DNA of 64,000 bases, from contig NZ_CACVCC010000013.1 in assembly GCF_902729355.1 (NCBI RefSeq), positions 1 through 64,000 of the forward strand, written 5' to 3'. The DNA is from Streptococcus sp. S784/96/1 (GTDB taxonomy: Bacteria; Bacillota; Bacilli; Lactobacillales; Streptococcaceae). A program made the position numbers and the translations under genes. The notes under the pieces were generated by a model that saw only the letters and a program-made list of their open reading frames with translations, searched no databases and had not been told where the DNA came from. Of this stretch, positions 8,293 to 17,401 are shown in pieces (the first letter of the stretch is position 1; each line of letters starts with the position of its first letter).

Positions 8293-8805
8293 ATGATAAG
8301 TTTAGAATTGATGTCCAAAGAAAATAGTATTGATATCTATTTTTTTGAAAAAGAGAATCAAAAGTATTTTGAGCAGAATTTGCTTCCTAGACCGATTAAT
8401 TATTTTGATTTATTGAGTTTTAAAGAAATGACAAATGAATTGTTGGTGGAACAAGATAATCACGAAGTTTATATGCACCTTATAAGAGATTTTCAAGGTG
8501 TTATTGTTGGAAGAATCAATTTAATTGTTGATGGTAATGATCAAAAAACAGCTGAACTTGGATATAGAATTGGAGAACATTATACTAATTTAGGTTATGC
8601 AAGTGAAGCAGTTAAAATTGTTTTAGATAGAGCATTCAATAGTTATGGTTTAAATAAAATTATTGCTGGAACAGCAATAGATAATATTGCCTCTAAGAGA
8701 GTGCTTGAGAAGAATGGGTTTATATTTAGTAAAATTATAGAAAATGATTTGCAAATTAATAACAAATGGATTCATACAGAAGTATTTGAGATAACGAATT
8801 TGTAG
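8293..8805 (+). CDS. GNAT-family N-acetyltransferase (RimJ/RimL-like)
   Basis: A 170-residue acetyl-CoA-dependent acyltransferase. The fold signature is visible as GVIVGRINLIVD (strand 4), AELGYRIGEHYTNLGYASEAVKIVL (the acetyl-CoA pyrophosphate loop region) and TAIDNIASKRVLEKNGFIFSK (strand and helix 5). The substrate could be an amino acid, peptide, antibiotic or protein N-terminus. Base composition is more AT-rich and codon use more A/T-ending than in trmFO next to it, which hints at recent acquisition. It stands alone with no obvious partner. Confidence 0.85.
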   Translation: MISLELMSKENSIDIYFFEKENQKYFEQNLLPRPINYFDLLSFKEMTNELLVEQDNHEVYMHLIRDFQGVIVGRINLIVDGNDQKTAELGYRIGEHYTNLGYASEAVKIVLDRAFNSYGLNKIIAGTAIDNIASKRVLEKNGFIFSKIIENDLQINNKWIHTEVFEITNL

Positions 8806-8913
8806 CGTATTACTATGTTGAGGCATGGGACTTATGCTATTGTGAAAAATCATCAAAAATTTGACGAGAACCCTATCTAATGAAGTGTCCGAATCGTAAG
8901 AATGGGATTTTTC

Positions 8914-8922
8914 TGTTATAAT
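8914..8922 (+). promoter_or_regulatory. Extended -10 promoter of trmFO
   Basis: TGT-TATAAT with the hexamer at 8917-8922. The -35 region is weak. The predicted leader is about 32 nt. Confidence 0.55.
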
Positions 8923-8960
8923 AAATCAGTATCAAATTAGAAAGATTGAGGTATTAGTGA

Positions 8961-10301
8961 TTGTCTCAAGCAACATATATTAACGTTATTGGAGCAGGTT
9001 TAGCTGGGACTGAAGCGGCTTACCAAATTGCCAAGCGTGGCATTCCTGTCAAACTTTATGAAATGCGTGGGGTCAGACCAACGCCACAACATAAAACAAC
9101 AAACTTTGCAGAATTGGTCTGCTCAAACTCTTTCCGTGGGGATAGTTTAACCAATGCGGTAGGGCTTCTAAAAGAAGAAATGCGTCGCTTAGATTCAATC
9201 ATCATGCGTAATGGTGAAAAACACCGTGTTCCGGCTGGTGGGGCGATGGCAGTTGACCGTGAAGGCTATGCCGAAGCAGTTACTGCAGAGATTGAAAATC
9301 ATCCACTTATCGAAATCATCCGTGGTGAAATCACAGAAATTCCTGATGATGCTATCACCGTTATTGCGACAGGGCCTTTGACATCAGATGCGCTCGCTGA
9401 GAAAATTCATGCCCTAAATGGTGGTGACGGTTTCTATTTTTACGATGCCGCAGCTCCGATTATTGACAAGTCAACCATTGACATGACAAAGGTCTATCTT
9501 AAATCACGTTATGATAAAGGCGAAGCAGCTTACCTTAACTGTCCGATGACCAAGGAAGAATTTATGGCCTTTCATGAGGCTTTGGTTAATGCAGAAGAAG
9601 CTCCGCTTAATTCCTTTGAAAAAGAAAAATACTTTGAAGGTTGTATGCCGATTGAAGTGATGGCTAAACGTGGGATTAAAACCATGCTTTATGGGCCTAT
9701 GAAACCAGTTGGTTTGGAATACCCGGAAGATTATGAAGGCCCTCGTGACGGTGACTTTAAAACGCCGTACGCAGTCGTTCAGCTTCGTCAAGATAATGCG
9801 GCTGGTAGTCTCTATAATATCGTTGGCTTCCAAACACATCTGAAGTGGGGAGAGCAAAAACGTGTTTTCCAAATGATTCCAGGTCTTGAAAATGCTGAAT
9901 TTGTTCGTTATGGTGTGATGCACCGCAATTCTTATATGGATTCGCCAAATCTTTTGACACAAACCTTCCAATCACGTACCAATCCGAATCTTTTCTTTGC
10001 GGGCCAAATGACAGGTGTTGAAGGTTATGTGGAATCAGCGGCTTCTGGTTTAGTCGCTGGAATCAATGCTGCGCGTTTGTTCAAAGGTGAAGAAGAAGTC
10101 GTTTTCCCACGCACAACTGCTATCGGAAGTTTGCCATATTATGTGACGCACACAGAGAGCAAACATTTCCAACCGATGAACGTTAACTTTGGTATCATCA
10201 AAGAACTTGAAGGGCCGCGTATTCGTGATAAAAAAGAACGCTATGAAGCTATTGCTGATAGGGCTTTGACAGATTTGGAAAGTTATCTGGCTGCATTATA
10301 A
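8961..10301 (+). CDS. trmFO: tRNA (uracil-54-C5) methyltransferase, folate/FAD-dependent (TrmFO)
   Basis: A 446-residue flavoprotein that makes ribothymidine-54 in the tRNA T-loop, using methylenetetrahydrofolate as carbon donor and FADH2 as reductant. Seen: the FAD dinucleotide fold [14 protein letters not shown] near the N-terminus, [10 protein letters not shown] with Cys54 (the conserved catalytic region), a second conserved Cys in YFEGCMPIE, and the C-terminal FAD-binding block [19 protein letters not shown]. Length is normal. Translation starts at TTG 8961; no ATG fits the family N-terminus. The gene has its own promoter and terminator. Confidence 0.97.
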   Translation: MSQATYINVIGAGLAGTEAAYQIAKRGIPVKLYEMRGVRPTPQHKTTNFAELVCSNSFRGDSLTNAVGLLKEEMRRLDSIIMRNGEKHRVPAGGAMAVDREGYAEAVTAEIENHPLIEIIRGEITEIPDDAITVIATGPLTSDALAEKIHALNGGDGFYFYDAAAPIIDKSTIDMTKVYLKSRYDKGEAAYLNCPMTKEEFMAFHEALVNAEEAPLNSFEKEKYFEGCMPIEVMAKRGIKTMLYGPMKPVGLEYPEDYEGPRDGDFKTPYAVVQLRQDNAAGSLYNIVGFQTHLKWGEQKRVFQMIPGLENAEFVRYGVMHRNSYMDSPNLLTQTFQSRTNPNLFFAGQMTGVEGYVESAASGLVAGINAARLFKGEEEVVFPRTTAIGSLPYYVTHTESKHFQPMNVNFGIIKELEGPRIRDKKERYEAIADRALTDLESYLAAL

Positions 10302-10313
10302 GATAAGAAAACT

Positions 10314-10340
10314 CGAGTTGATAAGTCAGCTCGTTTTTTT
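10314..10340 (+). terminator. Terminator after trmFO
   Basis: CGAGTTGA and TCAGCTCG form an 8-bp stem (one wobble) with a TAAG loop, followed by seven T. Confidence 0.88.
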
Positions 10341-10788
10341 GTTAGCTAATATTTTTTATTAAAGTTAACAGGGTAATTTCTAAATAAGATAGAAATAAAT
10401 AGAGAGTGTCAATACAAAATAAGAACAATAATGGTAATATTTCAAACTCTAAAAATGATTTTAGACGCATATTTTTTGTTAATTTAGCTATTTTTGAACA
10501 ATTATTTTTCCGTTACGAAAAGTAGTATAAGGTTACTGTGATTATTTAAAATTTGAATAAAGAAAAGGTTCTTTTAAAACTCTTTTACGTTTACTATTCA
10601 ATTTTAGATAGCATAAAAATGGCAAAAAATGAGATGAAGACTCTTGTTTTATTCTTTAAAGACAAAAAAATATACAATAAATAAACTTTTGTGAATTTAC
10701 AGAAAAATATTGATTTTTTGAAAAATATTTGTTTTAATAATGAGTATGACAGATTTGTCAATAAAAATCATTTAGGGGTAGTAGATTT
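10341..10788. other. AT-rich upstream region of the cell-wall protease gene
   Basis: About 450 bp with no supportable gene. It is very AT-rich with many A and T tracts, which often means curved, regulated promoter DNA. A candidate -35 (TTGATT near 10711) lies upstream of the ribosome site GGGGTAG, but the -10 is not clear. A small palindrome TTTCCGTTACGAAA lies near 10508. Confidence 0.4.
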
Positions 10789-13700
10789 ATGGAAAAAAGA
10801 CAACGTTTTTCACTACGGAAATATAAAATTGGTGCGGTATCTGTTCTTTTAGGTGCAGTTTTTTTGTTTTCTGGTGCTAATGTAGCCGCAGATACGCAAG
10901 GAGCATCTGCTGAAACAACCAGTGTACCAGCAGTTGTTGCTGAGGTATCTGAAGATCTTTCAATTCGAATGACAGAAGTGTCTAATAATGATGCTGTGAC
11001 AGATAGCATTACGGAGGAAACTGTTGGTGATGTTTCAAAAGTTTCTGGAATTGATGAGGCAGAGGCTAGTGCAACAGAACCGACTGATTATTCGGTGGTA
11101 AACCCAGGGACAGAAAGTGTGTCTAAACCAGTTTCAACTCAACCAGAAGCGCCAAAGGAGATAGATGCATCAGAATTGGATGCAAAAGCGGTTTCAGAAA
11201 GTGTGCTTAAAATTGGTGAGGAGACGCCACAAAATAATGACAGTAATACCATTATTACAGTGCCAAAAGTCTGGGATACAGGCTATAAAGGTGAAGGGAT
11301 GGTTGTTGCTATCATTGACTCAGGGCTTGATGTCAATCATGATGTACTCCAAATTACTGATCCAACTAAGGCTAAATACCAAACAAAAGAGCAATTAGAA
11401 GCAGCCAAAAAAGCAGCAGGTATTGATTATGGTCAATGGTATAATGATAAGGTTATCTTTGGTTATAACTATGTTGATGTTAATACTGTTTTGAAAGAAA
11501 AAGATAAGGATTCACATGGAATGCATGTGACAGGTATTGCAGCGGGTAATCCAAAGCAAAAAGATAATGGCGAATTCATTTATGGTGTCGCTCCTGAAGC
11601 ACAAGTTATGTTTATGCGTGTATTTTCTGATTTACAATCAAAGACGGGACCTGCTCTCTATGTGAAAGCTATTGATGATGCAGTAGCTCTAGGTGCAGAT
11701 AGTATTAATCTTAGTCTTGGAGCACCGAATGGATCTGTGGTTGATACTGAAGAAAGCGTTATAGCAGCCATCGAACGTGCTCGAAAAGCAGGGATTTCAG
11801 TTGTTATTGCAGGTGGGAATGAAGGAGCGTTTGGTTCAGGACATGCCAACCCATTGGCAACCAATCCAGATTATGGTTTAGTTGGTAATCCTTCGACAGC
11901 TAAAAATGCAATATCAGTAGCTTCTTATAATAACACTACTCTTATGAGTAAGGTAGTCACTATCATTGGCCTTGAAAATGATGAGAAGTTAAACCATGGG
12001 CTATCCTCTTATACAAAACCTGATCTTGGAGCTGTTGATTTTGAAAAAGGCAAAGCCTATGAGTATGCTTATGTTGGATTGGGAACAAAAGAAGAGTTAG
12101 CAGGTGAATTTGCCAATGTAGATTTGAATGGAAAATTGGCTCTTATCAAACGTGGTTCCATTACGTTTACAGAAAAAATTGCTAACGCTCAAGCACATGG
12201 AGCGATTGGTGTTGTTGTATTTAATCATACAGCTGGTGAAAATAACCTAAACATGTCTTTAGAGGCAGAAGGAAAAGGCATCCCATCAATATTTATTCCG
12301 TTTGAATTTGGTGAAGCTCTTCGTACTAATCAGTATAAAATCCAATTTAACGATACTAAAGATAAATTAGCCAATCCACAGGCTCAATTGATGTCAGATT
12401 TTACAAGTTGGGGGGTGTCAGCTGATGGTGATTTAAAACCGGACTTATCAGCTCCAGGAGGTTCTATTTATTCTTCTGTTAATGATGGAGATTATGACAT
12501 GATGAGTGGTACCAGTATGGCGGCGCCTCATGTGGCTGGTGCAGTAACTCTTGTCAAACAATATTTGCTCAAAGCTTATCCAGATAAAACACCGTCTGAA
12601 ATTGAAGCCCTTATCAAACACCTTATGATGAGTACGGCTAAAGCACATTTGAATGAAAAAACAAATGCTTACACCTCACCACGTCAACAAGGAGCAGGGA
12701 TTCTAGATACTGCTGCAGCTATTTCTACAGGCTTGTACTTGACTGGAAGTGACAACTATGGAAGTATTTCATTAGGAAATGTTGGAGATGTGTTTAACTT
12801 CAAAGTAACACTTCATAATATTACTAACGAGGATAAAACGCTCCGCTATGTCACTAACTTAAATACAGATACTGTTGAAGAAGGACATATCACCTTACTT
12901 CCTAGAGAACTTGAAACCATTGTAGGTGAGACGGTAACGGTTAAAGCGAATTCGTCAACAACGGTAACTATTGCAATTGATGCTACCGCTTATCGTGAGA
13001 AACTGTTAACAGAAATGCCAAATGGTTATTATTTAGAAGGTTTTGTTCGTTTCCTTGATGTTGCTGATAATGGAGAAGTGGTCAGTATTCCATATGTTGG
13101 TTTCAGAGGGGAGTTCCAAAATCTTGATGTCATAGAAACACCTATTTATGATTTAGTTGCTGATGGAAAAGGTGGTTTTTACTTCGTTGCAGACAGCGAC
13201 AAAGTTGTTCCAACTGATGAAAATTACACTTCACTTGTTACTGGAGAAAGAGAACATATTTATGCTACATCTGAAACGAGTGACATGGTGATCAAATCTT
13301 TAGGGACTTTTAAAGATGAAAATGGTAAATTTGTTCTTGCTTTAGATACAAATGGAAAACCTCACTTAGCTATTTCACCAAATAAAGATGGCAATCAGGA
13401 ATCACTTGCCTTTAAGGGAGTATTTCTTCGTAATTATAATGATTTAGTGGCTAGCGTTTATTCGGCAGATGATACAGAGCAATCAACCCCATTATGGACA
13501 AGTGATGCCGTATCTGGTAGTAAAAATTTCTTTAGTGGTAATCCTAAACGCCCTAAATCAAGTATTATTTACTCTTCTGAATGGGATGGTACAGATAATG
13601 AAGGAGCAGATTTACCGGATGGACATTATGTTTACGTTTTAACGTATAACTCAGCGGTATTAGGTGCTAATCCTCAAAAAATGAGTTTCGATGTTATCAT

Positions 13701-15504
13701 TGACCGTCAAAATCCTGTTATTACAACTGCTAGATATGATGAAACTAATAAGATTTTTACGCCGCGTGCGGCAGTAGAAGTCGGAGAGTCGGGTATTTTC
13801 CGTGATAGAGTATTCTACCTTAAAACAGATGAGCATGGATTGAAAAATTGGATTGATATTGCAACAAATGGGAAAGTTACAATAGGTGACAATAAGGTTT
13901 ATGTCGCTAAAAATGCAGATGGTTCCTTTATGCTACCACTTGATCAAGCTGATATTGCAGATTTCTATTATACAGTTGAAGATTACGCTGGAAATGTGAG
14001 CTGGGCTAAAGTTCAAGATTTAATTAAAGTTGGGAATGATAATGGTATTGTCACTGTGAATATTCTTGACAAGGAGACTGACTCTGATGCCTATGTAAAC
14101 TTTTCATATTCAGTCAAGGATGCTAATGGAAAAACAGTTGTTGATATTGCTCGCTATGGCGATAATACTAATAAACTTATCTTACCATTCGGTACTTACA
14201 TATTTGAGTTGTTCCTTTATGATACAGATTGGTCTACCTTGGCAGGCGAAACAACAGTTACTGTTAATATCTCAGAAGAGAAAAGCTTGGCTGATGTGAA
14301 TTTCTATGTCAATAGCCTATCTAAAGCTCAAGTTTTGATTGATATTGATAAAGCATTGCCAGATGGAACAACTGTAACCTTAGTCAATGGAGCGGGTGGA
14401 CGAACAGTATTGCCAAATGCTAAATATTCACCTACAGACTACGGACGTCTTGTGACGACAGGTGAGTATGATATCGAGATTGCGCTTCCTGATGGTTATG
14501 AGTTCTTGGAAGAATTGAAAGTAACAGTTACGGATGATGTGAGAACTGTTAAAAAGTTAACTCTGATTAATAAAAATCCGTTAAAAGAAACGGTCAACTC
14601 ACAAGGTGATGTTTCAAAATTGCCAGTTTACTACAATGCAAGTTTAGAAACGGTTCAATCTTATGAGGCAGCACTGGCTAAGGCACAAGAAGCTCTAGAA
14701 GGAAAACTTCCTCAATCAGATATTGATGCGATTCAAGAGCAGCTTGTGAAGGCTAGAGCAGCACTTGATGGTAAAGAAACAAATTTTGTAGCACTTCAAT
14801 CAGAAGTAGGTCAGCAAGCGGCAGTGGAAGCAACAGTAGCCTACAGTAATGGTAGTGTAGAAGCTCAATCTGCCTACGATACAGCAGTTCGAGCAGCACA
14901 ATTAGTCTTGGCTAATCCACAAGCTAGTCAAAAAGAAGTAGACGAAGCTCTAGCAACTCTAGTGTCAGCGAAAAATGAATTGGATGGCAAAGAGACTGAT
15001 AAAGTTGCGCTTAGAAATCGTATTTCAAAAGCTACTATCTTACAAAAAACATCAGCGAAATATCAAAATGCAAGTGATAAGGTTAAAGCAGATTATGACA
15101 AAGCTTTAGCAACAGCAGAGCTTATATTGACAGATGAGAGTGCGACACAAGCAGAAGTTAATGCAGCTCTTGAAGCATTAATAGCTTCTGAAGTATCCCT
15201 TGATGGTGTAGAAACAGCACCGACGACTGTTGTAGCTTTAGGTACAGTAACAGCAGATATTTCAGATGTTAAACCATTAGCACCACCGACCTCTCTAGTA
15301 ATAGAAAGTGAAGAACCTGTTGTACCAGAAGTTATTTCAGTGACTGTGACACGAAAGGATACCTCTCAAAAACCAATTGTCGTAGCAGTGGCAGAGAAAT
15401 TACTCCCTGCTACTGGTGAAAATGATTCAAACATCTACCTTCTCTTTGCAAGCTTAAACCTAATGTTAGGGTTTGTTTACTTGACTAAGAAAGAGAAAGA
15501 ATAG
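10789..15504 (+). CDS. Cell-wall-anchored subtilisin-like protease (C5a peptidase/lactocepin type)
   Basis: A 1571-residue surface protease. In order: a YSIRK-type signal peptide (FSLRKYKIGAVSVLLGAVFL); an S8 catalytic domain with Asp177 (IIDSGLD), His243 (SHGMHV), Asn344 (AGGNEG) and Ser576 (GTSMAAPHVAG); a PA-like insertion between His and Ser, at about 400-520; an Fn3-like domain (about 670-790); further beta-rich domains; three FIVAR-type repeats of about 60 residues (about 1276-1475), each ending in a (L)DGKET or LDGVET motif; then the sortase signal LPATG (1539-1543), a hydrophobic helix and a positive tail. All catalytic residues are intact. Relatives cleave casein, chemokines, complement C5a or matrix proteins; the target here is unknown. 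The gene is monocistronic. Confidence 0.95.
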   Translation: MEKRQRFSLRKYKIGAVSVLLGAVFLFSGANVAADTQGASAETTSVPAVVAEVSEDLSIRMTEVSNNDAVTDSITEETVGDVSKVSGIDEAEASATEPTDYSVVNPGTESVSKPVSTQPEAPKEIDASELDAKAVSESVLKIGEETPQNNDSNTIITVPKVWDTGYKGEGMVVAIIDSGLDVNHDVLQITDPTKAKYQTKEQLEAAKKAAGIDYGQWYNDKVIFGYNYVDVNTVLKEKDKDSHGMHVTGIAAGNPKQKDNGEFIYGVAPEAQVMFMRVFSDLQSKTGPALYVKAIDDAVALGADSINLSLGAPNGSVVDTEESVIAAIERARKAGISVVIAGGNEGAFGSGHANPLATNPDYGLVGNPSTAKNAISVASYNNTTLMSKVVTIIGLENDEKLNHGLSSYTKPDLGAVDFEKGKAYEYAYVGLGTKEELAGEFANVDLNGKLALIKRGSITFTEKIANAQAHGAIGVVVFNHTAGENNLNMSLEAEGKGIPSIFIPFEFGEALRTNQYKIQFNDTKDKLANPQAQLMSDFTSWGVSADGDLKPDLSAPGGSIYSSVNDGDYDMMSGTSMAAPHVAGAVTLVKQYLLKAYPDKTPSEIEALIKHLMMSTAKAHLNEKTNAYTSPRQQGAGILDTAAAISTGLYLTGSDNYGSISLGNVGDVFNFKVTLHNITNEDKTLRYVTNLNTDTVEEGHITLLPRELETIVGETVTVKANSSTTVTIAIDATAYREKLLTEMPNGYYLEGFVRFLDVADNGEVVSIPYVGFRGEFQNLDVIETPIYDLVADGKGGFYFVADSDKVVPTDENYTSLVTGEREHIYATSETSDMVIKSLGTFKDENGKFVLALDTNGKPHLAISPNKDGNQESLAFKGVFLRNYNDLVASVYSADDTEQSTPLWTSDAVSGSKNFFSGNPKRPKSSIIYSSEWDGTDNEGADLPDGHYVYVLTYNSAVLGANPQKMSFDVIIDRQNPVITTARYDETNKIFTPRAAVEVGESGIFRDRVFYLKTDEHGLKNWIDIATNGKVTIGDNKVYVAKNADGSFMLPLDQADIADFYYTVEDYAGNVSWAKVQDLIKVGNDNGIVTVNILDKETDSDAYVNFSYSVKDANGKTVVDIARYGDNTNKLILPFGTYIFELFLYDTDWSTLAGETTVTVNISEEKSLADVNFYVNSLSKAQVLIDIDKALPDGTTVTLVNGAGGRTVLPNAKYSPTDYGRLVTTGEYDIEIALPDGYEFLEELKVTVTDDVRTVKKLTLINKNPLKETVNSQGDVSKLPVYYNASLETVQSYEAALAKAQEALEGKLPQSDIDAIQEQLVKARAALDGKETNFVALQSEVGQQAAVEATVAYSNGSVEAQSAYDTAVRAAQLVLANPQASQKEVDEALATLVSAKNELDGKETDKVALRNRISKATILQKTSAKYQNASDKVKADYDKALATAELILTDESATQAEVNAALEALIASEVSLDGVETAPTTVVALGTVTADISDVKPLAPPTSLVIESEEPVVPEVISVTVTRKDTSQKPIVVAVAEKLLPATGENDSNIYLLFASLNLMLGFVYLTKKEKE

Positions 15505-15548
15505 ATTAGGGTATTAATGTTTTTTTAACGTTAATGCAATCTTCAAAT

Positions 15549-15600
15549 AAAAAAGCTTAAAATCACTGCTTTGTAAGCCTGTTGATTTTAAGCTTTTTAT
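15549..15600. terminator. Strong bidirectional terminator after the protease gene
   Basis: AAAAAGCTTAAAATCA pairs without mismatch with TGATTTTAAGCTTTTT across a 17-nt loop. A-rich and T-rich flanks let it serve both the protease gene and the convergent apbE-like gene. Confidence 0.88.
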
Positions 15601-15655
15601 TGTGTCACAATGTTTAATAGAGTGATAGTGAGGGTATTAAAACCTCACTTCTTTA

Positions 15656-16570
15656 TTACCAAATATTATTGCTGGTTAGGATATCGAGTGATTTTGTAAT
15701 AATCAGTCCTTCAATACCCTGAGTATGATTGATGATTTGTAGTGCAGTGCTTGTTGGGAGTCCAAACAGTCTAGTTGTCCAAATTTCACAATCTAAAGAT
15801 GATTTGGCAACGATGGTAAGGCTCGTCATGTCAGTCTCGATAGGGTAACCTGTTTTTCGGTCAAAGATGTGGTGATAATTTTTGTCGCCAATTGTCCGAA
15901 CACGCTCATAGATACCAGATGTCACGACTGAAGCGTTTTGAATCGGAAGGATAGTGGCATGATTTCCTCTTGGCTTATCAGGGTGCTGGATGCCGATATA
16001 CCATAAGTAATTGTCACGATTCGGATTTGGGCCGTGGACTAAAAGATTGCCTCCTAGGTTGACCATAGCAGAGCTGGCACCAGCTTTTACCAGATAAGCC
16101 ATGACTTTATCTGCAATATAACCTTTAGCTAGGGCACCGAGGTCAATTTTCATACCTTTTTGAGCTAGAAATACGGTTTGTTTGTTAGGGTCCAGAATAA
16201 TCTGCTGGGGGTCTGTTAAGGGAATTTTTCCAGCAATATCAGATTCCGAAGGCAGTTTGGCGTCTAAAAAACCAATCCGCCAAGTTTGCACGAGTGGTCC
16301 GATGGCGATGTTGAGATTGCTTTGGTCTGCGCAGCTATGTTTTTTACCAATAGCAATTAGTTCAAACAGTTCTGGGTGAACTGAGACCGGCTCAATCCCA
16401 GCTTTGCTATTGACCAGAGAAAGCTCGGAAGTGACATCATTGGCGGAAAAACGGTGGTTGTAGAGATGAAGCAAGTTCTCTGCTTCGTCGAGGAGATGGC
16501 TGCTATTTGGGGCGACAACCAGAAGGTCGATGGTTGTCCCCATGAGTTTGAGTTGACGAGTGTTTTGCAT
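15656..16570 (-). CDS. ApbE-family FAD:protein FMN transferase
   Basis: A 304-residue enzyme that attaches FMN from FAD to a Thr/Ser in target flavoproteins. Family blocks are KLMGTTIDLLV at the N-terminus, IDLGALAKGYIADKVM (flavin and Mg site), MVNLGGNLLVHG and YHHIFDRKTGYPIE. In the C-terminal block the usual ADALSTALF reads DCEIWTTRLF, which keeps the Asp and a Thr. No lipoprotein or export signal is visible, so it appears cytoplasmic. No flavinylation target gene is nearby. It lies downstream of the tautomerase gene, with a hairpin between them, and its start has only a weak AGG site. Confidence 0.88.
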   Translation of the reverse strand: MQNTRQLKLMGTTIDLLVVAPNSSHLLDEAENLLHLYNHRFSANDVTSELSLVNSKAGIEPVSVHPELFELIAIGKKHSCADQSNLNIAIGPLVQTWRIGFLDAKLPSESDIAGKIPLTDPQQIILDPNKQTVFLAQKGMKIDLGALAKGYIADKVMAYLVKAGASSAMVNLGGNLLVHGPNPNRDNYLWYIGIQHPDKPRGNHATILPIQNASVVTSGIYERVRTIGDKNYHHIFDRKTGYPIETDMTSLTIVAKSSLDCEIWTTRLFGLPTSTALQIINHTQGIEGLIITKSLDILTSNNIW

Positions 16571-16581
16571 AGTAAAACCTG

Positions 16582-16609
16582 AAAAACTAAGCGGAGGTGC
16601 TTAGTTTTT
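16582..16609 (-). terminator. Hairpin between the tautomerase and apbE-like genes
   Basis: An 11-bp perfect stem (AAAAACTAAGC/GCTTAGTTTTT, 7-nt centre) with a T run on the minus strand. The stem contains the stop codon of the tautomerase gene. It may be a full or partial terminator that lowers expression of the downstream apbE-like gene. Confidence 0.65.
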
Positions 16610-16786
16610 CTTTTTCATTTCGCCGTGTGGGTAGTAAGTGCCTTCTGGCATGTCATTGATAAAGACATGAATAGCTTCCTTAGGAGCTTTAGCGATACGA
16701 GAAACGACCTCAGTCACTTCGCGGGCAAGCTCAATTTTTTGCTCTTCTGTACGACCTTCAAATAAATCAATTTTTACAAATGGCAT
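16601..16786 (-). CDS. 4-oxalocrotonate tautomerase family protein
   Basis: A 61-residue small tautomerase. After removal of Met the chain begins with Pro (PFVKIDLFEGRT), the catalytic base of this family, and it continues with the helix EEQKIELAREVTEVV and the strand AIHVFINDMPEG. Such proteins form hexamers and interconvert enol and keto acids. In streptococci no aromatic degradation pathway is expected, so the substrate is unknown. The ribosome site AAGGAG lies directly upstream and an extended -10 box sits further up. Confidence 0.9.
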   Translation of the reverse strand: MPFVKIDLFEGRTEEQKIELAREVTEVVSRIAKAPKEAIHVFINDMPEGTYYPHGEMKKKN

Positions 16787-16815
16787 AAGATTCTCCTTGT
16801 GTTTTTCTTGCTATT

Positions 16816-16824
16816 ATTTTATCA
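16816..16824 (-). promoter_or_regulatory. Extended -10 promoter of the tautomerase gene
   Basis: On the minus strand TGA-TAAAAT, about 30 nt before the start codon. No good -35 box. Confidence 0.45.
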
Positions 16825-16830
16825 CAAAAT

Positions 16831-16869
16831 TAAAAATCCTGCTTCACTTAGATGAAATTGAAGTAGGAT
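16831..16869 (-). terminator. Terminator after the decayed membrane-protein paralogue
   Basis: On the minus strand ATCCTACTTCA pairs with TGAAGCAGGAT (one wobble) and is followed by TTTTTA. It lies just past the last codon of the pseudogene, as expected for the end of that transcription unit. Confidence 0.75.
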
Positions 16870-16881
16870 GTTGTTTCAACT

Positions 16882-17390
16882 TTAATCAAACTTTCCTTGA
16901 TAAATCAGATTAAAAAGCCATTGGAGATTAAGTTTGGGGTCGAGTTGGATATCTAGAATAGGCCTAATAGCACGTACAATATAATTTTCAGCTTTTTTTA
17001 CTTTTAGATGAAATAACATACTTAAAATTATCTATTTTCTCATCAAAAATTTGTATTTTTAGGAAGTGTCCTCTTTTATCAAAAAAATAATTTGGAGTAG
17101 AATAGGGATATCCATATATGAAGTTCAGCTCCCTCGGTATTGGTTACAGAATATTTTTCGTTGACAATTATTGTATTTACACCATCGTAACCATACTTTA
17201 AATCAGAGTTTTCAAGTTTTTCTAAATAATGGAGATTTTTGAGAGTAAAAATCAATTCAGGATTATTTCCTTTTTTATGTGGAAGGTGCTGAGCGTAGTA
17301 ACTTGATGAGATAAGGAGATTAAACCAAATTTCACGATATCTCCATAGAACTAATAATACTTTGGGAATAATTAACTATTTCTTTTTCAT
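16882..17390 (-). pseudogene. Decayed paralogue of the adjacent membrane protein gene
   Basis: Read from an ATG at 17390 this stretch encodes MKKK, then a TAG stop, then a long open stretch (QHLPHKKGNNPELIFTLKN and on to VNEKYSVTNTEGAELH). It shifts frame into YGYPYSTPNYFFDKRGHFLK and shifts again near 17005 into LNLQWLFNLIYQGKFD before a stop. The pieces align in order with the intact neighbour, for example VFFYFDKNFNLKEKSYPYDD and INLQWLFDWTYKGHK. At least one nonsense change and two frameshifts are needed. This is best read as an old tandem duplication in which one copy died. Confidence 0.75.
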
Positions 17391-17401
17391 TTTATCTATA
17401 C

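Noticed and set aside
9504-9971. A 155-codon minus-strand ORF inside trmFO
   Set aside because: Antisense shadow of a conserved coding region with no start signals.
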